Position numbers and translations under genes: made by a program. A DNA stretch of 64,000 nucleotides from Methylobacterium sp. Leaf125 (GTDB lineage Bacteria > Pseudomonadota > Alphaproteobacteria > Rhizobiales > Beijerinckiaceae): the NCBI RefSeq assembly GCF_001423085.1, contig NZ_LMNU01000045.1, positions 144,651 through 208,650 on the forward strand, read 5' to 3'. The notes under the pieces were generated by a model, which was not told the DNA's origin, ran no database searches, and was given only the letters and a program-made list of their open reading frames with translations. Below are positions 26,352 to 35,199 of the stretch, in pieces (the first letter of the stretch is position 1; each line of letters starts with the position of its first letter).

Positions 26352-27397
26352 GCGGTGAAACCCAGTGCGAACAGGCCGGACCCTACGACGAAAACGTCAA
26401 CAACGACACCGCCGCCAGTCCAGAAGCGCACGAGTTGCGCGGCCAGGCTGAGCAGTGAGCCGATGGAAAAGACCGCAAGCGAATTTCGTCCCAGACTAGC
26501 GAGGAAGGCCGTGATCCATCCGAGCCGCGGAGCGAGGAACCCGTAGAGGGTCTGGAAAGCGAGGAGTACGCCGAGAAAGTGGATGACCCGCGCCGGGGAC
26601 AGGTAGGTCTTGTCGAAGGTGAAGACGAGGCGCGGATCGGGAACGAGGAGCGGATCAGGCCGTAGTTCGAGCACCGAGAGGACGATGCCGGTCAGAACGA
26701 TGACCACTCCCGCCGGTAGGAGCCGACGCGACCAGCGCTTCAGCCAGGGCGAGGTCCGGCTCCAGTCCTGCATGGTGAAGCCGAGAACCAGCAGAAGCTG
26801 CCAGCAGAGCGGATCGAAGAACCAATCGCCCTCCCCCGGCCAGGATGGCACGTTCCACTCGAACACCAAGCTCGAGGCATAGAGCAAGAAAGACAGGAAC
26901 AGGGCGGCGAGACGGCTCACCCGCCCGATCAGCACGAAGACGGGTGCGATGCCGAGGAGCACGACGTAGAGCGGCAGGATGTTGAAGAAGCCGAGTTGAT
27001 GAGTGAGCAGCACGAACCCGACCATGGTCTGGATCGGATCCGCGAAGAAGCTTCCGGCATTGTGCCATTCGAGCAGCAACGGGTTGTCGAGCACCAAAGC
27101 GGTGCCGGCGATCATGCCGAGGGCGAGCGCCATCGTGGTGATCTGCGCGCGGTAGACCTCGATGGTGCGCGACATAAGCCTCAGCACGGTCTTGAGCCGC
27201 GGCTCGGGGCTTCCGTCGCGATTGCGCGTGGCGATCCCGATCGACCAGCCGGCGAGGAAAACGAACAGCTCGGCGGCATCCGAGATGCCGTACTGCGAAT
27301 ACGTGTAGCGCTCGAAGGTGTTGCCGGGAATGTGATTCACGAAGATCGTGACGAGGGCCAGGCCCCGCCAGAAATCCACCGCGTTCGGTTCGCGCAT
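26303..27397 (-). CDS. opgC: OpgC-family membrane acyltransferase
   Basis: This encodes 364 residues from ATG 27397 (MREPNAVDFWRGLALVTIFV). The opening RGLALVTIFVNHIPGNTFE and SDAAELFVFLAGW are the OpgC signature, and around ten membrane helices follow. OpgC proteins O-succinylate osmoregulated periplasmic glucans, and paralogues modify other glycans. Together with the SGNH hydrolase, flippase and CelD-like protein downstream it suggests a dedicated glycan-decorating operon. The frame extends upstream to 27652 but without homology. Confidence 0.88.
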   Translation of the reverse strand: MREPNAVDFWRGLALVTIFVNHIPGNTFERYTYSQYGISDAAELFVFLAGWSIGIATRNRDGSPEPRLKTVLRLMSRTIEVYRAQITTMALALGMIAGTALVLDNPLLLEWHNAGSFFADPIQTMVGFVLLTHQLGFFNILPLYVVLLGIAPVFVLIGRVSRLAALFLSFLLYASSLVFEWNVPSWPGEGDWFFDPLCWQLLLVLGFTMQDWSRTSPWLKRWSRRLLPAGVVIVLTGIVLSVLELRPDPLLVPDPRLVFTFDKTYLSPARVIHFLGVLLAFQTLYGFLAPRLGWITAFLASLGRNSLAVFSIGSLLSLAAQLVRFWTGGGVVVDVFVVGSGLFALGFTAWFVEWRSRKPRVSSP

Positions 27398-27667
27398 CGG
27401 GGCTCCGCACTCCGGTAGCTCGAAAGGAAAGATGCGAGGCGGGCTGTATCTCGCGGCCGCGCGGCAAGGGCCGGCCCTGATACGGTGCCCTCGCGGTTCT
27501 GCAAAGGGCAACCTTGGCGGAGATGGACGAAGGTCGATCTTGCAAACCGCTGCGGGCATCGTGGACGTACAGCGGGGTTCATACCCCGGCGGTGTGGCAT
27601 AAATACCGGCGACGCCGAGGGGCGCCCCACCTATGATGGACGCGGTTTTCACGTTGCGGATCTATCC

Positions 27668-29215
27668 ATGCAGACCCCCGTCGCCGGCGACGCCGCGCCG
27701 ATCCCGACCGGAGTGCCGGGCCTCGACGAGATCCTTCACGGCGGCTACGCGGCGCAGCGGGCTCATCTCATCGAGGGGCGGCCGGGCAGTGGCAAGACGA
27801 CCCTCGGGCTGCAATTTCTTCTCGATGGCCTGAAGCGGGGCGAGCGCGGCCTTTACATCACCCTCTCGGAGAGCCGGCGCGAACTTCTGTCGGTCGCTGA
27901 GCGCCACGGCTGGTCCCTGGACGGGGTCGAAATCTACGAGTTGGTTCCGCCGGAGCTCAGCCTGGATTCGGAGCAGCAGCAAAGCCTTATCCACTCATCC
28001 GACTTGGAACTGGGCGAAACGGTCCGGATGGCACTCGCCGAGATCGAGCGCGTCAACCCAGTCCGGGTGGTATTTGACAGCTTGTCGGAAATCCGCCTGC
28101 TGTCGCAGGGCTCACTGCGATATCGGCGGCAGGTGCTGGCGCTGAAGAGCTATTTCCTGCTCAACAACGCCACCGTGCTGATGCTCGACGATCTCAGCTC
28201 TGAAGACGACGATCTTAACCTGCATTCCATCAGCCACGCGGTTCTCCGCCTCGAACAAGTGACACCGACCTACGGCGCCGGACGCCGTCGGCTGCACATT
28301 ATCAAGATGCGCGGCACTTCCTATGAGAGCGGCTTCCACGACTTCGTGCTGAGACGTGGCGGGGTTCGCATCTTCCCCCGCCTCGTAGCAGCGGATCACC
28401 ATGCTCAATTCGAGCCCGAGACTGTTGCCTGCGGGGTTCCGGAACTCGACGCGGTCCTCGGCGGCGGCTTGGACCGGGGCACCACAAGCCTCATCATCGG
28501 CCCTTCGGGTGCCGGTAAGTCGACCCTCGCCCTCGGTTACCTGATGGCCGCCCTCGATCGAGGCGAGCACGGGCTCATCATCAGTTTCGACGAGACCGTC
28601 GGGATCCTTCAGCGACGGGCCTCCGGGATCGGTTTTGCGGTCGGCCACCACATTGAATCCGGCCGCCTACGGATCGAACAGATGGACCCGGCCGACGTCT
28701 CGGCGGGCGATTTCGCCGGACGGATCCGCGACGCGGTCGAGACCGATCGTGCGCGGGTCGTGGTGATCGACAGCCTCACAGGCTACATGAGCGCGATGAG
28801 TGGGCAGCCGCATTTGGTGCTGCAGATGCACGAGATGACAACTTATCTGAACCAGCAGGGTGTGGTGACGATCCTAGTCCTCGCCCAGCACGGGATGGTG
28901 GGGCGGATGGAGGCGCCGGTCGATCTCACCTATGTCAGCGACACAGTGGTGATGCTCCGCTTCTTCGAGGCGGGCGGCCATGTGCGCCGCGCCCTCTCGG
29001 TCCTGAAGAAGCGCACCGGTCCGCACGAGGACACGATCCGAGAGTTCCGGATCGACTCCCAGGGCCTTCGGGTGGGAGAGGTGCTCAAGGATTTTCGTGG
29101 CGTGCTCACCGGCGTGCCGACCTTCGAGGGCGACCGCGCCGATCTTCTTGATGACCGACCCACTTCATCGGCGCAGATCACCGGCAGTCAGACCGGCTCC
29201 CATGGCGCAGCCTGA
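27668..29215 (+). CDS. KaiC-like double RecA-fold ATPase
   Basis: This encodes 515 residues from ATG 27668 (MQTPVAGDAAPIPTG). There are two RecA domains. The first has IPTGVPGLDEILHGG and Walker A EGRPGSGKTT (about 36-45) with the glutamate-containing TLSES. The second has CGVPELDAVLGGG, Walker A GPSGAGKST (about 278-286) and SFDET. Walker B-like VRVVFDSLSEIR and VVVIDSLTGYM are present. The protein ends with LKDFRGVLTGVP, typical of non-cyanobacterial KaiC homologues. These act in signalling and stress responses rather than a proven clock. No kaiB or kaiA is adjacent. The next gene, an HWE kinase, overlaps by 14 bases and is the probable partner. Confidence 0.92.
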   Translation: MQTPVAGDAAPIPTGVPGLDEILHGGYAAQRAHLIEGRPGSGKTTLGLQFLLDGLKRGERGLYITLSESRRELLSVAERHGWSLDGVEIYELVPPELSLDSEQQQSLIHSSDLELGETVRMALAEIERVNPVRVVFDSLSEIRLLSQGSLRYRRQVLALKSYFLLNNATVLMLDDLSSEDDDLNLHSISHAVLRLEQVTPTYGAGRRRLHIIKMRGTSYESGFHDFVLRRGGVRIFPRLVAADHHAQFEPETVACGVPELDAVLGGGLDRGTTSLIIGPSGAGKSTLALGYLMAALDRGEHGLIISFDETVGILQRRASGIGFAVGHHIESGRLRIEQMDPADVSAGDFAGRIRDAVETDRARVVVIDSLTGYMSAMSGQPHLVLQMHEMTTYLNQQGVVTILVLAQHGMVGRMEAPVDLTYVSDTVVMLRFFEAGGHVRRALSVLKKRTGPHEDTIREFRIDSQGLRVGEVLKDFRGVLTGVPTFEGDRADLLDDRPTSSAQITGSQTGSHGAA

Positions 29216-30242
29216 TCCCATCGCGCTGATCCTGGCACCGGGCGGACGCGACGCGCGCATCGCTGCCGCGATCCTGGCTGAGGTCGGCATCAATTCGCGG
29301 ATCAAGGCGAACCTGGCGGACCTGGTAGCGGACCTGGATGTTGCGGCCTGCGCGGTGATCACCGAAGAGGCTCTCCTGCACTCGGACCGACGGGCGATCG
29401 CCGAATGGTCCGAGCGACAACCCCCCTGGTCCGACTTTCCCTTCCTCCTGCTTAGCCATCGCGGCGCCTCGCCCGACGAACGCCTGAACGGCCTACTCGG
29501 CAACGTGACCTTGCTGGAGCGGCCGTTCCATCCGGCGGTGCTCGCCAATGCGGTACGTTCCGCCCTGCGCGCCCGTCGCCGACAGTGGGAGGTGGCGGCC
29601 CACCTGGACGAGCGCCAGAAGACTCATGAACGTCAAGCCCTGCTGATTCGAGAGCTTCATCATCGTGTGAAAAACACGCTCGCCACGGTGCAGGGCCTGC
29701 TCGGCGCCACAGCACGGTCCACCCATGATGTAGAAACGTTCTACCAGTCCTTCTCCAACCGGATCGTCTCGCTGGGCAAAACCCACACACTCCTCACTGA
29801 GGATTATTGGCAGACCGCTCCCCTGCACGAGCTGCTAGAGAACGAGCTCAGCCCGTACAACGATGCAGAGAGCCAACGTATCCACCTCCAGGGGCCAGTG
29901 ATCGAGCTGGCAGCGGACCTCGCCGTCCCAACCGGAATGGCGTTCCATGAGCTGACCACGAACGCGGCGAAGCACGGAGCGCTCTCTGAACCGGGCGGCC
30001 GGATCACGATCGTATGGGATGTCCTGGCAGGTGACACCGGACGGCGCCTGACCCTCGACTGGACGGAGTCGGGTGGGCCGGCGGTGACGCCGCCGCAGCG
30101 CAAGGGCTTCGGCTCGACTCTGCTTCAGCGGGTCCTGGCACAGCAGTGTAACGCTACCGTGGCTATCGACTATGCAGCGAGCGGACTGCACTTCCATATG
30201 GAAGCGCCGCTGCCGGAGGAACGGCTGGTCCCGAGCTACTGA
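29202..30242 (+). CDS. HWE-family sensor histidine kinase with receiver-like N-terminus
   Basis: This encodes 346 residues from ATG 29202; an in-frame ATG at 29151 is also possible. Residues 1-125 resemble a degenerate receiver (PIALILAPGGRDARIAAAIL), without the full acidic cluster. A helical linker leads to the phospho-acceptor block IRELHHRVKNTLATVQGL, the N-box MAFHELTTNAAKHGAL and the WTESGG motif that defines HWE/HisKA2-type kinases, then GFGSTLLQRVL. It has no membrane segment. Overlap with the KaiC-like gene strongly suggests co-translation and a joint signalling role, as in the KaiC-HWE kinase pairs known from Rhizobiales. Confidence 0.9.
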   Translation: MAQPDPIALILAPGGRDARIAAAILAEVGINSRIKANLADLVADLDVAACAVITEEALLHSDRRAIAEWSERQPPWSDFPFLLLSHRGASPDERLNGLLGNVTLLERPFHPAVLANAVRSALRARRRQWEVAAHLDERQKTHERQALLIRELHHRVKNTLATVQGLLGATARSTHDVETFYQSFSNRIVSLGKTHTLLTEDYWQTAPLHELLENELSPYNDAESQRIHLQGPVIELAADLAVPTGMAFHELTTNAAKHGALSEPGGRITIVWDVLAGDTGRRLTLDWTESGGPAVTPPQRKGFGSTLLQRVLAQQCNATVAIDYAASGLHFHMEAPLPEERLVPSY

Positions 30243-30278
30243 GAAACCGCAATCTCAGAGACCAGCGTCCTCACCTCC

Positions 30279-30971
30279 TCAGTCGAGGTAGTCGCCGTAC
30301 TTCTCGACGTGGCGGGCGAGGCCCAGGCCGTGCTCGCGCACGAGGCGTTCGGCGCGCTCAGCATCTCGTGCCTCAAGGGCCTGGATGATCTCAACATGCT
30401 CCTTGATTGAGTTCGCTGCACGGTCGCCCTGGCGCAGGGCGGTGTTTCGGATGCCGCGGACATGCATCAGCAGGTTGCTGGTGATGTCCTTGATCACGTC
30501 GCAACCGCCGAGCGAGATGATCTTCTGATGAAACCGGATGTTCGCATCCGAGTACTCATCCATGTGATCGGTTGGGCGCCCCTCGTAGAATTCGGGGAAG
30601 TGGATACGCAGGCAGCCGAGTTGCTCGTCGGTAGCGTGCTCGCAGGCGAGCCGTGCGGCCATGCTCTCCAGGGCTGACCAAGCCTGGATCATCGCAACGA
30701 TCTCTTTCTTCGACTTCTTGATCACGAAGACGCCGCGGCGGGCTTCGAACCGAACGAAACCTTCCTGCTCCAAAACCGTGAGGGCTTCGCGGACTGGAGT
30801 GCGGCTGACACCGAGATCCTGGGACAGCTTGCGCTCGTCGAGCCTGACCTCGTCGCGCTGGCTGTAGATGTTCATGTTGGTAATGGCTTCCTTCAGCGCA
30901 TCGTAGGCAAGCGCACGCAAGCTCGACGTGGCGGCGAGCGGCTTGATCTGAAAGGTCGTGGACTCAACCAT
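30279..30971 (-). CDS. GntR family (FadR/FCD) transcriptional regulator of the oxalate cluster
   Basis: This encodes 230 residues. The winged-helix N-terminus contains DERKLSQDLGVSRTPVREAL followed by VLEQEGFVRFEARRGVFV. The helical FCD effector domain contains LESMAARLACEHAT, DANIRFHQKIISLGG and AANSIKEHVEIIQALEARDAERAERLV, with metal or ligand-binding histidines. The gene diverges from oxc, and a 17-bp palindrome lies between them. The same palindrome recurs upstream of oxlT and the OsmC/PAS pair, so it is the likely binding site and oxalate or oxalyl-CoA a plausible effector (inference). Confidence 0.92.
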   Translation of the reverse strand: MVESTTFQIKPLAATSSLRALAYDALKEAITNMNIYSQRDEVRLDERKLSQDLGVSRTPVREALTVLEQEGFVRFEARRGVFVIKKSKKEIVAMIQAWSALESMAARLACEHATDEQLGCLRIHFPEFYEGRPTDHMDEYSDANIRFHQKIISLGGCDVIKDITSNLLMHVRGIRNTALRQGDRAANSIKEHVEIIQALEARDAERAERLVREHGLGLARHVEKYGDYLD

Positions 30972-31589
30972 GCTTACACCTGGAACGATCGGTAGGACGC
31001 TGAGGCACCGTCAATTTGGTCCGGAACATGCCGAACCCGCTCTCGGAACACAAGGAAACCTGAGCGTTTGACCCGGGACAAGATTTGAATATCCCCCCTG
31101 CAACAACAACATAGCTACGTCGACTCACCAAGCTGTGACGACGAACGGCTGCCCGTATCGATCGGCGCATCGGCTTTCCGTTCCGGTGCAGAGCGACAGA
31201 GAGCGATCCCAAGCCCAAACCATTCACCCAGATCCAGTTTGACACGTGGTATTTGGTATGCCACCATTCTTGGACTGACAACTGGATGATTGGGATTGTC
31301 AGCACTGCACTCAACACAATCCTTCGATCAGATCCTCGCGTAACGCAGACCGATCCCCGAGCGATCGATCAGCACGAATTGATATAATTTTGGTTTGACA
31401 GCCTACGTCTGAGCAAATCTTGAGATGTCTTGAATATCAGCCGCAGGGATGCTGACAGGTTGGTCGTCACCTTACGCTGAAAACCCGAGCCACTCGGAAA
31501 TAGTCAGTCAAACGACGGCTTCATACGTTCGAACACGACCAAGAACGGCGCGCCATCCAACAAGAAGCGCCCCAGATGGAGGAAACACC
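30972..31589. other. 618-bp divergent regulatory region between GntR gene and oxc
   Basis: This is AT-richer than the flanking genes and without a convincing protein-coding frame. Besides the operator at 31247-31263 there is a second TTGACA at 31394-31399. A GGAGGA at 31578-31583 is the oxc ribosome-binding site. The long leader to oxc (over 300 bp) leaves room for additional promoter or transcript-level control. Confidence 0.6.
31239..31263. promoter_or_regulatory. Candidate promoter -35 and GntR-type operator, GntR/oxc intergenic
   Basis: TGGTAT (31247-31252), spacer TTGGT, then ATGCCA (31258-31263) forms a 6-5-6 dyad with one mismatch. A consensus -35 hexamer TTGACA (31239-31244) directly precedes it, and a weak -10 (CACCAT, 31262-31267) follows at 17 bases, so a bound repressor would cover the spacer. 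Nearly the same 17-mer is found at 43369 and 38694. It lies 327 bp upstream of oxc and 276 bp upstream of the GntR gene. Confidence 0.7.
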
Positions 31590-33371
31590 ATGGATAGAAC
31601 CGCTGGCTCAGAATCCACGCAGGCCGTCCACGACGTCGCCACCGGCGTTGGTGTCACGTCCGATCACGCGGGCGAGCAGATCGACGGCTTCCACCTCGTC
31701 ATCGACGCGCTGAAGCTCAACGGCATCGACAACATCTACGGCGTGCCCGGCATTCCGATCACCGATCTCGGCCGCCTCGCGCAGGCCGCCGGCATGCGCG
31801 TCATCTCCTTCCGCCACGAGCAGCACGCCGGCAACGCCGCCGCGATCGCGGGCTTCCTCACCAAGAAGCCCGGCATCTGCCTAACCGTCTCCGCGCCCGG
31901 CTTCCTCAACGGTCTGACGGCGCTGGCCAACGCCACCACCAACTGCTTCCCGATGATCCTGATCTCGGGTTCCTCCGAGCGCGAGATCGTCGATCTGCAG
32001 CAGGGCGACTACGAGGAGATGGATCAGCTCGCCATCGCCAAGCCCCTGTGCAAGGCCGCCTTCCGCGTGCTGCACGCCGCTGACATCGGCATCGCCGTTG
32101 CCCGCGCCATCCGCGCCGCCGTCTCAGGCCGCCCAGGCGGCGTCTATCTCGACCTGCCCGCCAAGCTGTTCTCCCAGGTCATGGACGCCGAGGCCGGCGC
32201 CAAGTCCCTGGTTAAGGTGATCGACGCCGCTCCAGCGCAACTGCCGGCCCCGAGTGCCATCACCCGTGCGCTCGACGTGCTGAAGGGCGCCAAGCGTCCG
32301 CTGATCGTTCTCGGCAAGGGCGCCGCCTACGCCCAGGCCGACGAGGAGGTCCGCAACCTCGTCGAGCGCAGCGGTATTCCCTACGTGCCGATGAGCATGG
32401 CCAAGGGCCTCCTCCCCGACACCCATCCGCAATCGGCCGGCGCGGCCCGCTCCCTCGTCCTGAAGGAGGCGGACGTCGTCCTTCTGGTGGGTGCGCGCCT
32501 GAACTGGCTGCTCTCACATGGCAAGGGCAAGACCTGGGGCGCCCCCGGCTCGAAGAAGTTCATCCAGATCGACATCGAGCCGAAGGAAATGGACTCGAAC
32601 GTCGAAATCGTCGCTCCGGTGGTCGGCGACATCGGCTCCTGCGTCACGGCTCTCCTCGACGGCATGGGCCAGAACTGGCAGGCGCCCCCCACGGCCTGGA
32701 CTGATGCGATCCGGACCAAGAAGGAGGAGAACCTCGCCAAGATGGCCTCGAAGCTGAAGAAGAATTCGGCTCCGATGGACTTCCACGGAGCGCTGGGCGC
32801 ACTCCGGACCATCATCAAGGAGCGGCCCGACGCGATCCTCGTCAATGAGGGCGCCAATACCCTCGACCTCGCCCGCGGCATCATCGACATGTACCAGCCG
32901 CGCAAGCGCCTGGATGTCGGCACCTGGGGCATCATGGGCATCGGCATGGGCTTCGCGGTGGCGGCCGCCGTCGAGACCGGTAAACCGGTCCTCGCAGTGG
33001 AGGGCGACTCGGCCTTCGGCTTCTCCGGTATGGAGGTCGAGACGATCTGCCGGTACGATCTGCCGGTCTGCATCGTGGTCTTCAATAACAACGGCATCTA
33101 TCGCGGCACCGACACCGATCCCACCGGCCGCGATCCCGGCACCACGGTGTTCGTGAAAGATTCGCGCTACGACAAGATGATGGAGGCCTTCGGCGGCGTC
33201 GGCGTCCACGTCACGACGCCGGACGAGCTCTCACAGGCGGTCAACGCGGCGATGGATTCGGGCAAGCCCACCCTGATCAACGCCGTTATCGACCCCGCCG
33301 CCGGCACTGAGAGTGGCAACATCGGCAGCCTGAACCCGACAAGCACTGTGGTCCGTAAGAAGATTGCCTGA
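31590..33371 (+). CDS. oxc: Oxalyl-CoA decarboxylase
   Basis: This encodes 593 residues from ATG 31590, seven bases after GGAGGA. It is a thiamine-diphosphate enzyme converting oxalyl-CoA to formyl-CoA and CO2. The catalytic glutamate lies in ISFRHEQHAGNAAA. The ThDP/Mg motif is EGDSAFGFSGMEVETI through FNNNGIYRGTD. YGVPGIPITDLGRLAQ and SGSSEREIVDLQQGDYEEMDQ match oxalyl-CoA decarboxylases rather than general acetolactate synthases. Length is near the family norm of about 570, with a short N-terminal extension. It is first in the rightward unit with frc and diverges from the GntR gene. Confidence 0.96.
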   Translation: MDRTAGSESTQAVHDVATGVGVTSDHAGEQIDGFHLVIDALKLNGIDNIYGVPGIPITDLGRLAQAAGMRVISFRHEQHAGNAAAIAGFLTKKPGICLTVSAPGFLNGLTALANATTNCFPMILISGSSEREIVDLQQGDYEEMDQLAIAKPLCKAAFRVLHAADIGIAVARAIRAAVSGRPGGVYLDLPAKLFSQVMDAEAGAKSLVKVIDAAPAQLPAPSAITRALDVLKGAKRPLIVLGKGAAYAQADEEVRNLVERSGIPYVPMSMAKGLLPDTHPQSAGAARSLVLKEADVVLLVGARLNWLLSHGKGKTWGAPGSKKFIQIDIEPKEMDSNVEIVAPVVGDIGSCVTALLDGMGQNWQAPPTAWTDAIRTKKEENLAKMASKLKKNSAPMDFHGALGALRTIIKERPDAILVNEGANTLDLARGIIDMYQPRKRLDVGTWGIMGIGMGFAVAAAVETGKPVLAVEGDSAFGFSGMEVETICRYDLPVCIVVFNNNGIYRGTDTDPTGRDPGTTVFVKDSRYDKMMEAFGGVGVHVTTPDELSQAVNAAMDSGKPTLINAVIDPAAGTESGNIGSLNPTSTVVRKKIA

Positions 33372-33388
33372 GCTGACGGACGGCAGCA

Positions 33389-33417
33389 CCTCCGGAGATC
33401 GGCTTCGTCTCCGGAGG
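33389..33417 (+). terminator. Strong stem-loop between oxc and frc
   Basis: CCTCCGGAGA (33389-33398) pairs perfectly with TCTCCGGAGG (33408-33417). There is no U-tract after it, so it may attenuate read-through or stabilise the upstream oxc transcript rather than end transcription completely. Confidence 0.6.
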
Positions 33418-33557
33418 CACGGCGCGGCCTCTCCTGGGGGGCTCCGTACGCTCCGGCCAGGGCGGCGCTGTCAACGCCGCGCGGGAGGGCCTCCTCCCGC
33501 GATCGTCATTTCGCCGAATGCCCGCGCTGAAGTCTCCCGGATAGGTGAGCCTGTGCC

Positions 33558-34832
33558 ATGAAAGCCCTCGAAGGCGTCAAGATCCTCGACTTCACGCACG
33601 TCCAGTCGGGCCCGACCTGCACGCAGCTGCTGGCTTGGTTCGGCGCGGACGTGATCAAGGTCGAGCGGCCGGGCGTGGGCGATGCCACGCGCCAGCAGTT
33701 GCAGGACATCCCCGATGTGGACAGCCTCTATTTCACGATGCTGAACCACAACAAGCGCTCCATTACTCTCGATACAAAGAACCCGAAGGGCATCGAGGTG
33801 CTGTGGCGTCTGATCGGCGAGTGCGACGTCCTCGTCGAGAACTTCGCCCCCGGTGCCCTCGCTCGGATGGGCCTGACCTGGGAGGCGATCCACGTCGCCA
33901 ACCCGCGCATGATCCTCGCCTCGGTGAAGGGATTCGGCCCGGGCGCCTACGAGAACTGCAAAGTCTACGAGAACGTGGCGCAATGCGTCGGCGGTGCTGC
34001 CTCCACCACGGGGTTCCGCACCGATATCCCGATGGTGACGGGGGCCCAGATCGGCGACTCCGGCACCGGCCTCCACCTGGCACTGGGCATCGTCACAGCC
34101 CTGTACCACCGGACCCAGAACGGCCTCGGCCAGCGCGTCGACTGTGCCATGCAGGACGGGGTGCTGAACCTGTGCCGCGTAAAACTGCGCGACCAGCAGC
34201 GCCTCGAACGCGGTCCCTTGCCGGAATACAGCCAGTTCGGCGAGGGTATCCCGTTCGGCGATTCGGTTCCGCGCGCCGGCAATGATTCCGGGGGTGGCCA
34301 GCCAGGCCGTATCCTCAAGTGCAAGGGCTGGGAGACCGACCCGAACGCCTACATCTACTTCATCACGCAGGGAGCTGTGTGGCCGCAGATCTGCGATGTC
34401 ATCGGCGAACCCGCTTGGGCGACCCATCCCGACTACGCCACGCCGAAGGCTCGCCTGCCGCATCTGAACGAGATCTTCACCCGCATCGAATCCTGGACGA
34501 TGTCGAAGACCAAGTTCGAGGCGATGGAGATCCTCAACGCTCTGCACGTGCCGTGTGGCCCGATCCTCTCCATGAAGGAGATCGCGGAGGACCAATCCCT
34601 GCGCAAGTCCGGCACCGTGGTGGAAGTCGATCACCCCACCCGCGGCAAGTACCTGACGGTGGGCAATCCCATCCGGCTCTCGGCGAGCGAGACTGAGATC
34701 ACCCGGTCGCCCCTGCTCGGCGAGCACACCGAGGAGATCCTTTCCGAGGTCCTCGGCTACTCCGAAGCCGAGCGCCTTAAGATCGCCGAGTCCGGCGCCA
34801 TCGGCTCAGTCCGGAAGATCGCCGCCGAGTAA
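33558..34832 (+). CDS. frc: Formyl-CoA:oxalate CoA-transferase (first copy)
   Basis: This encodes 424 residues of a class III CoA-transferase that moves CoA from formyl-CoA to oxalate. It starts MKALEGVKILDFTHVQSGPTC. The catalytic aspartate is in AQIGDSGTGLHLALG. The glycine loop reads NDSGGGQPGR, shorter in glycine than the GGGGQ of characterised FRC. The position of Trp48 in the Oxalobacter enzyme is Gln (TRQQLQD), as in E. coli YfdW. It lies 187 bp after oxc on the same strand. A second, more YfdW-like copy is at 41376-42626. Confidence 0.93.
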   Translation: MKALEGVKILDFTHVQSGPTCTQLLAWFGADVIKVERPGVGDATRQQLQDIPDVDSLYFTMLNHNKRSITLDTKNPKGIEVLWRLIGECDVLVENFAPGALARMGLTWEAIHVANPRMILASVKGFGPGAYENCKVYENVAQCVGGAASTTGFRTDIPMVTGAQIGDSGTGLHLALGIVTALYHRTQNGLGQRVDCAMQDGVLNLCRVKLRDQQRLERGPLPEYSQFGEGIPFGDSVPRAGNDSGGGQPGRILKCKGWETDPNAYIYFITQGAVWPQICDVIGEPAWATHPDYATPKARLPHLNEIFTRIESWTMSKTKFEAMEILNALHVPCGPILSMKEIAEDQSLRKSGTVVEVDHPTRGKYLTVGNPIRLSASETEITRSPLLGEHTEEILSEVLGYSEAERLKIAESGAIGSVRKIAAE

Positions 34833-34936
34833 TCCCGTTCCTCAACCCGGTTTCTCCTCCCAACTCGCGCGGCCTCGATCCCTCGATGCCGCCCCCCCCT
34901 TTTAAGGAAGACTGCTCCTCGGAACGGTCGAACGGC

Positions 34937-35140
34937 TCAGGCGATGCCGGCGAAGCGGCCGTGGCCGGCACCGATCTCGTTGTGGCCCTCGACGGACCCG
35001 CTGTCCTGCGACAGCCAATCGGCGAGCTTGATCACCAGCACGTCCTGCAGGGCGATGAGGGTGAAGATCGTTACGAGGATGGATGCGAGTACGGCCGGCC
35101 TCCTGACGGCATATTGCAGTGCGGTTTTCTCATGCCGCAC
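34937..35140 (-). CDS. Possible small single-span membrane protein
   Basis: This encodes 67 residues from a GTG: a basic N-terminus (RHEKTALQYAVRRP), one hydrophobic helix (AVLASILVTIFTLIALQDVLV) and a polar tail. The basic-hydrophobic-polar plan is protein-like, and it would be the last gene of the leftward CBS/ABM/P-loop set, 59 bp after the P-loop gene. Against it, the start lies inside a perfect inverted repeat and no good Shine-Dalgarno motif is seen. Confidence 0.4.
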   Translation of the reverse strand: MRHEKTALQYAVRRPAVLASILVTIFTLIALQDVLVIKLADWLSQDSGSVEGHNEIGAGHGRFAGIA

Positions 35141-35145
35141 TGCAA
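35114..35145. terminator. Perfect 11-bp inverted repeat downstream of P-loop gene
   Basis: TTGCAGTGCGG (35114-35124) pairs with CCGCACTGCAA (35135-35145) around a T-rich ten-base loop. It lies in the gap between convergent frc and the P-loop gene and most simply is a bidirectional terminator. If the 67-residue gene is real, the dyad would instead cover its start. Confidence 0.65.
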
Positions 35146-35199
35146 ATGAACAGGTCGCGGCCGGTGATTTTCCTTGACGCTGCGCCTTTGTGAACGCCG

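Noticed and set aside
28068..28079. TGGTATTTGACA inside the KaiC-like gene, resembling half of the GntR operator
   Set aside because: It lacks the second half-site, and it lies in the coding frame.
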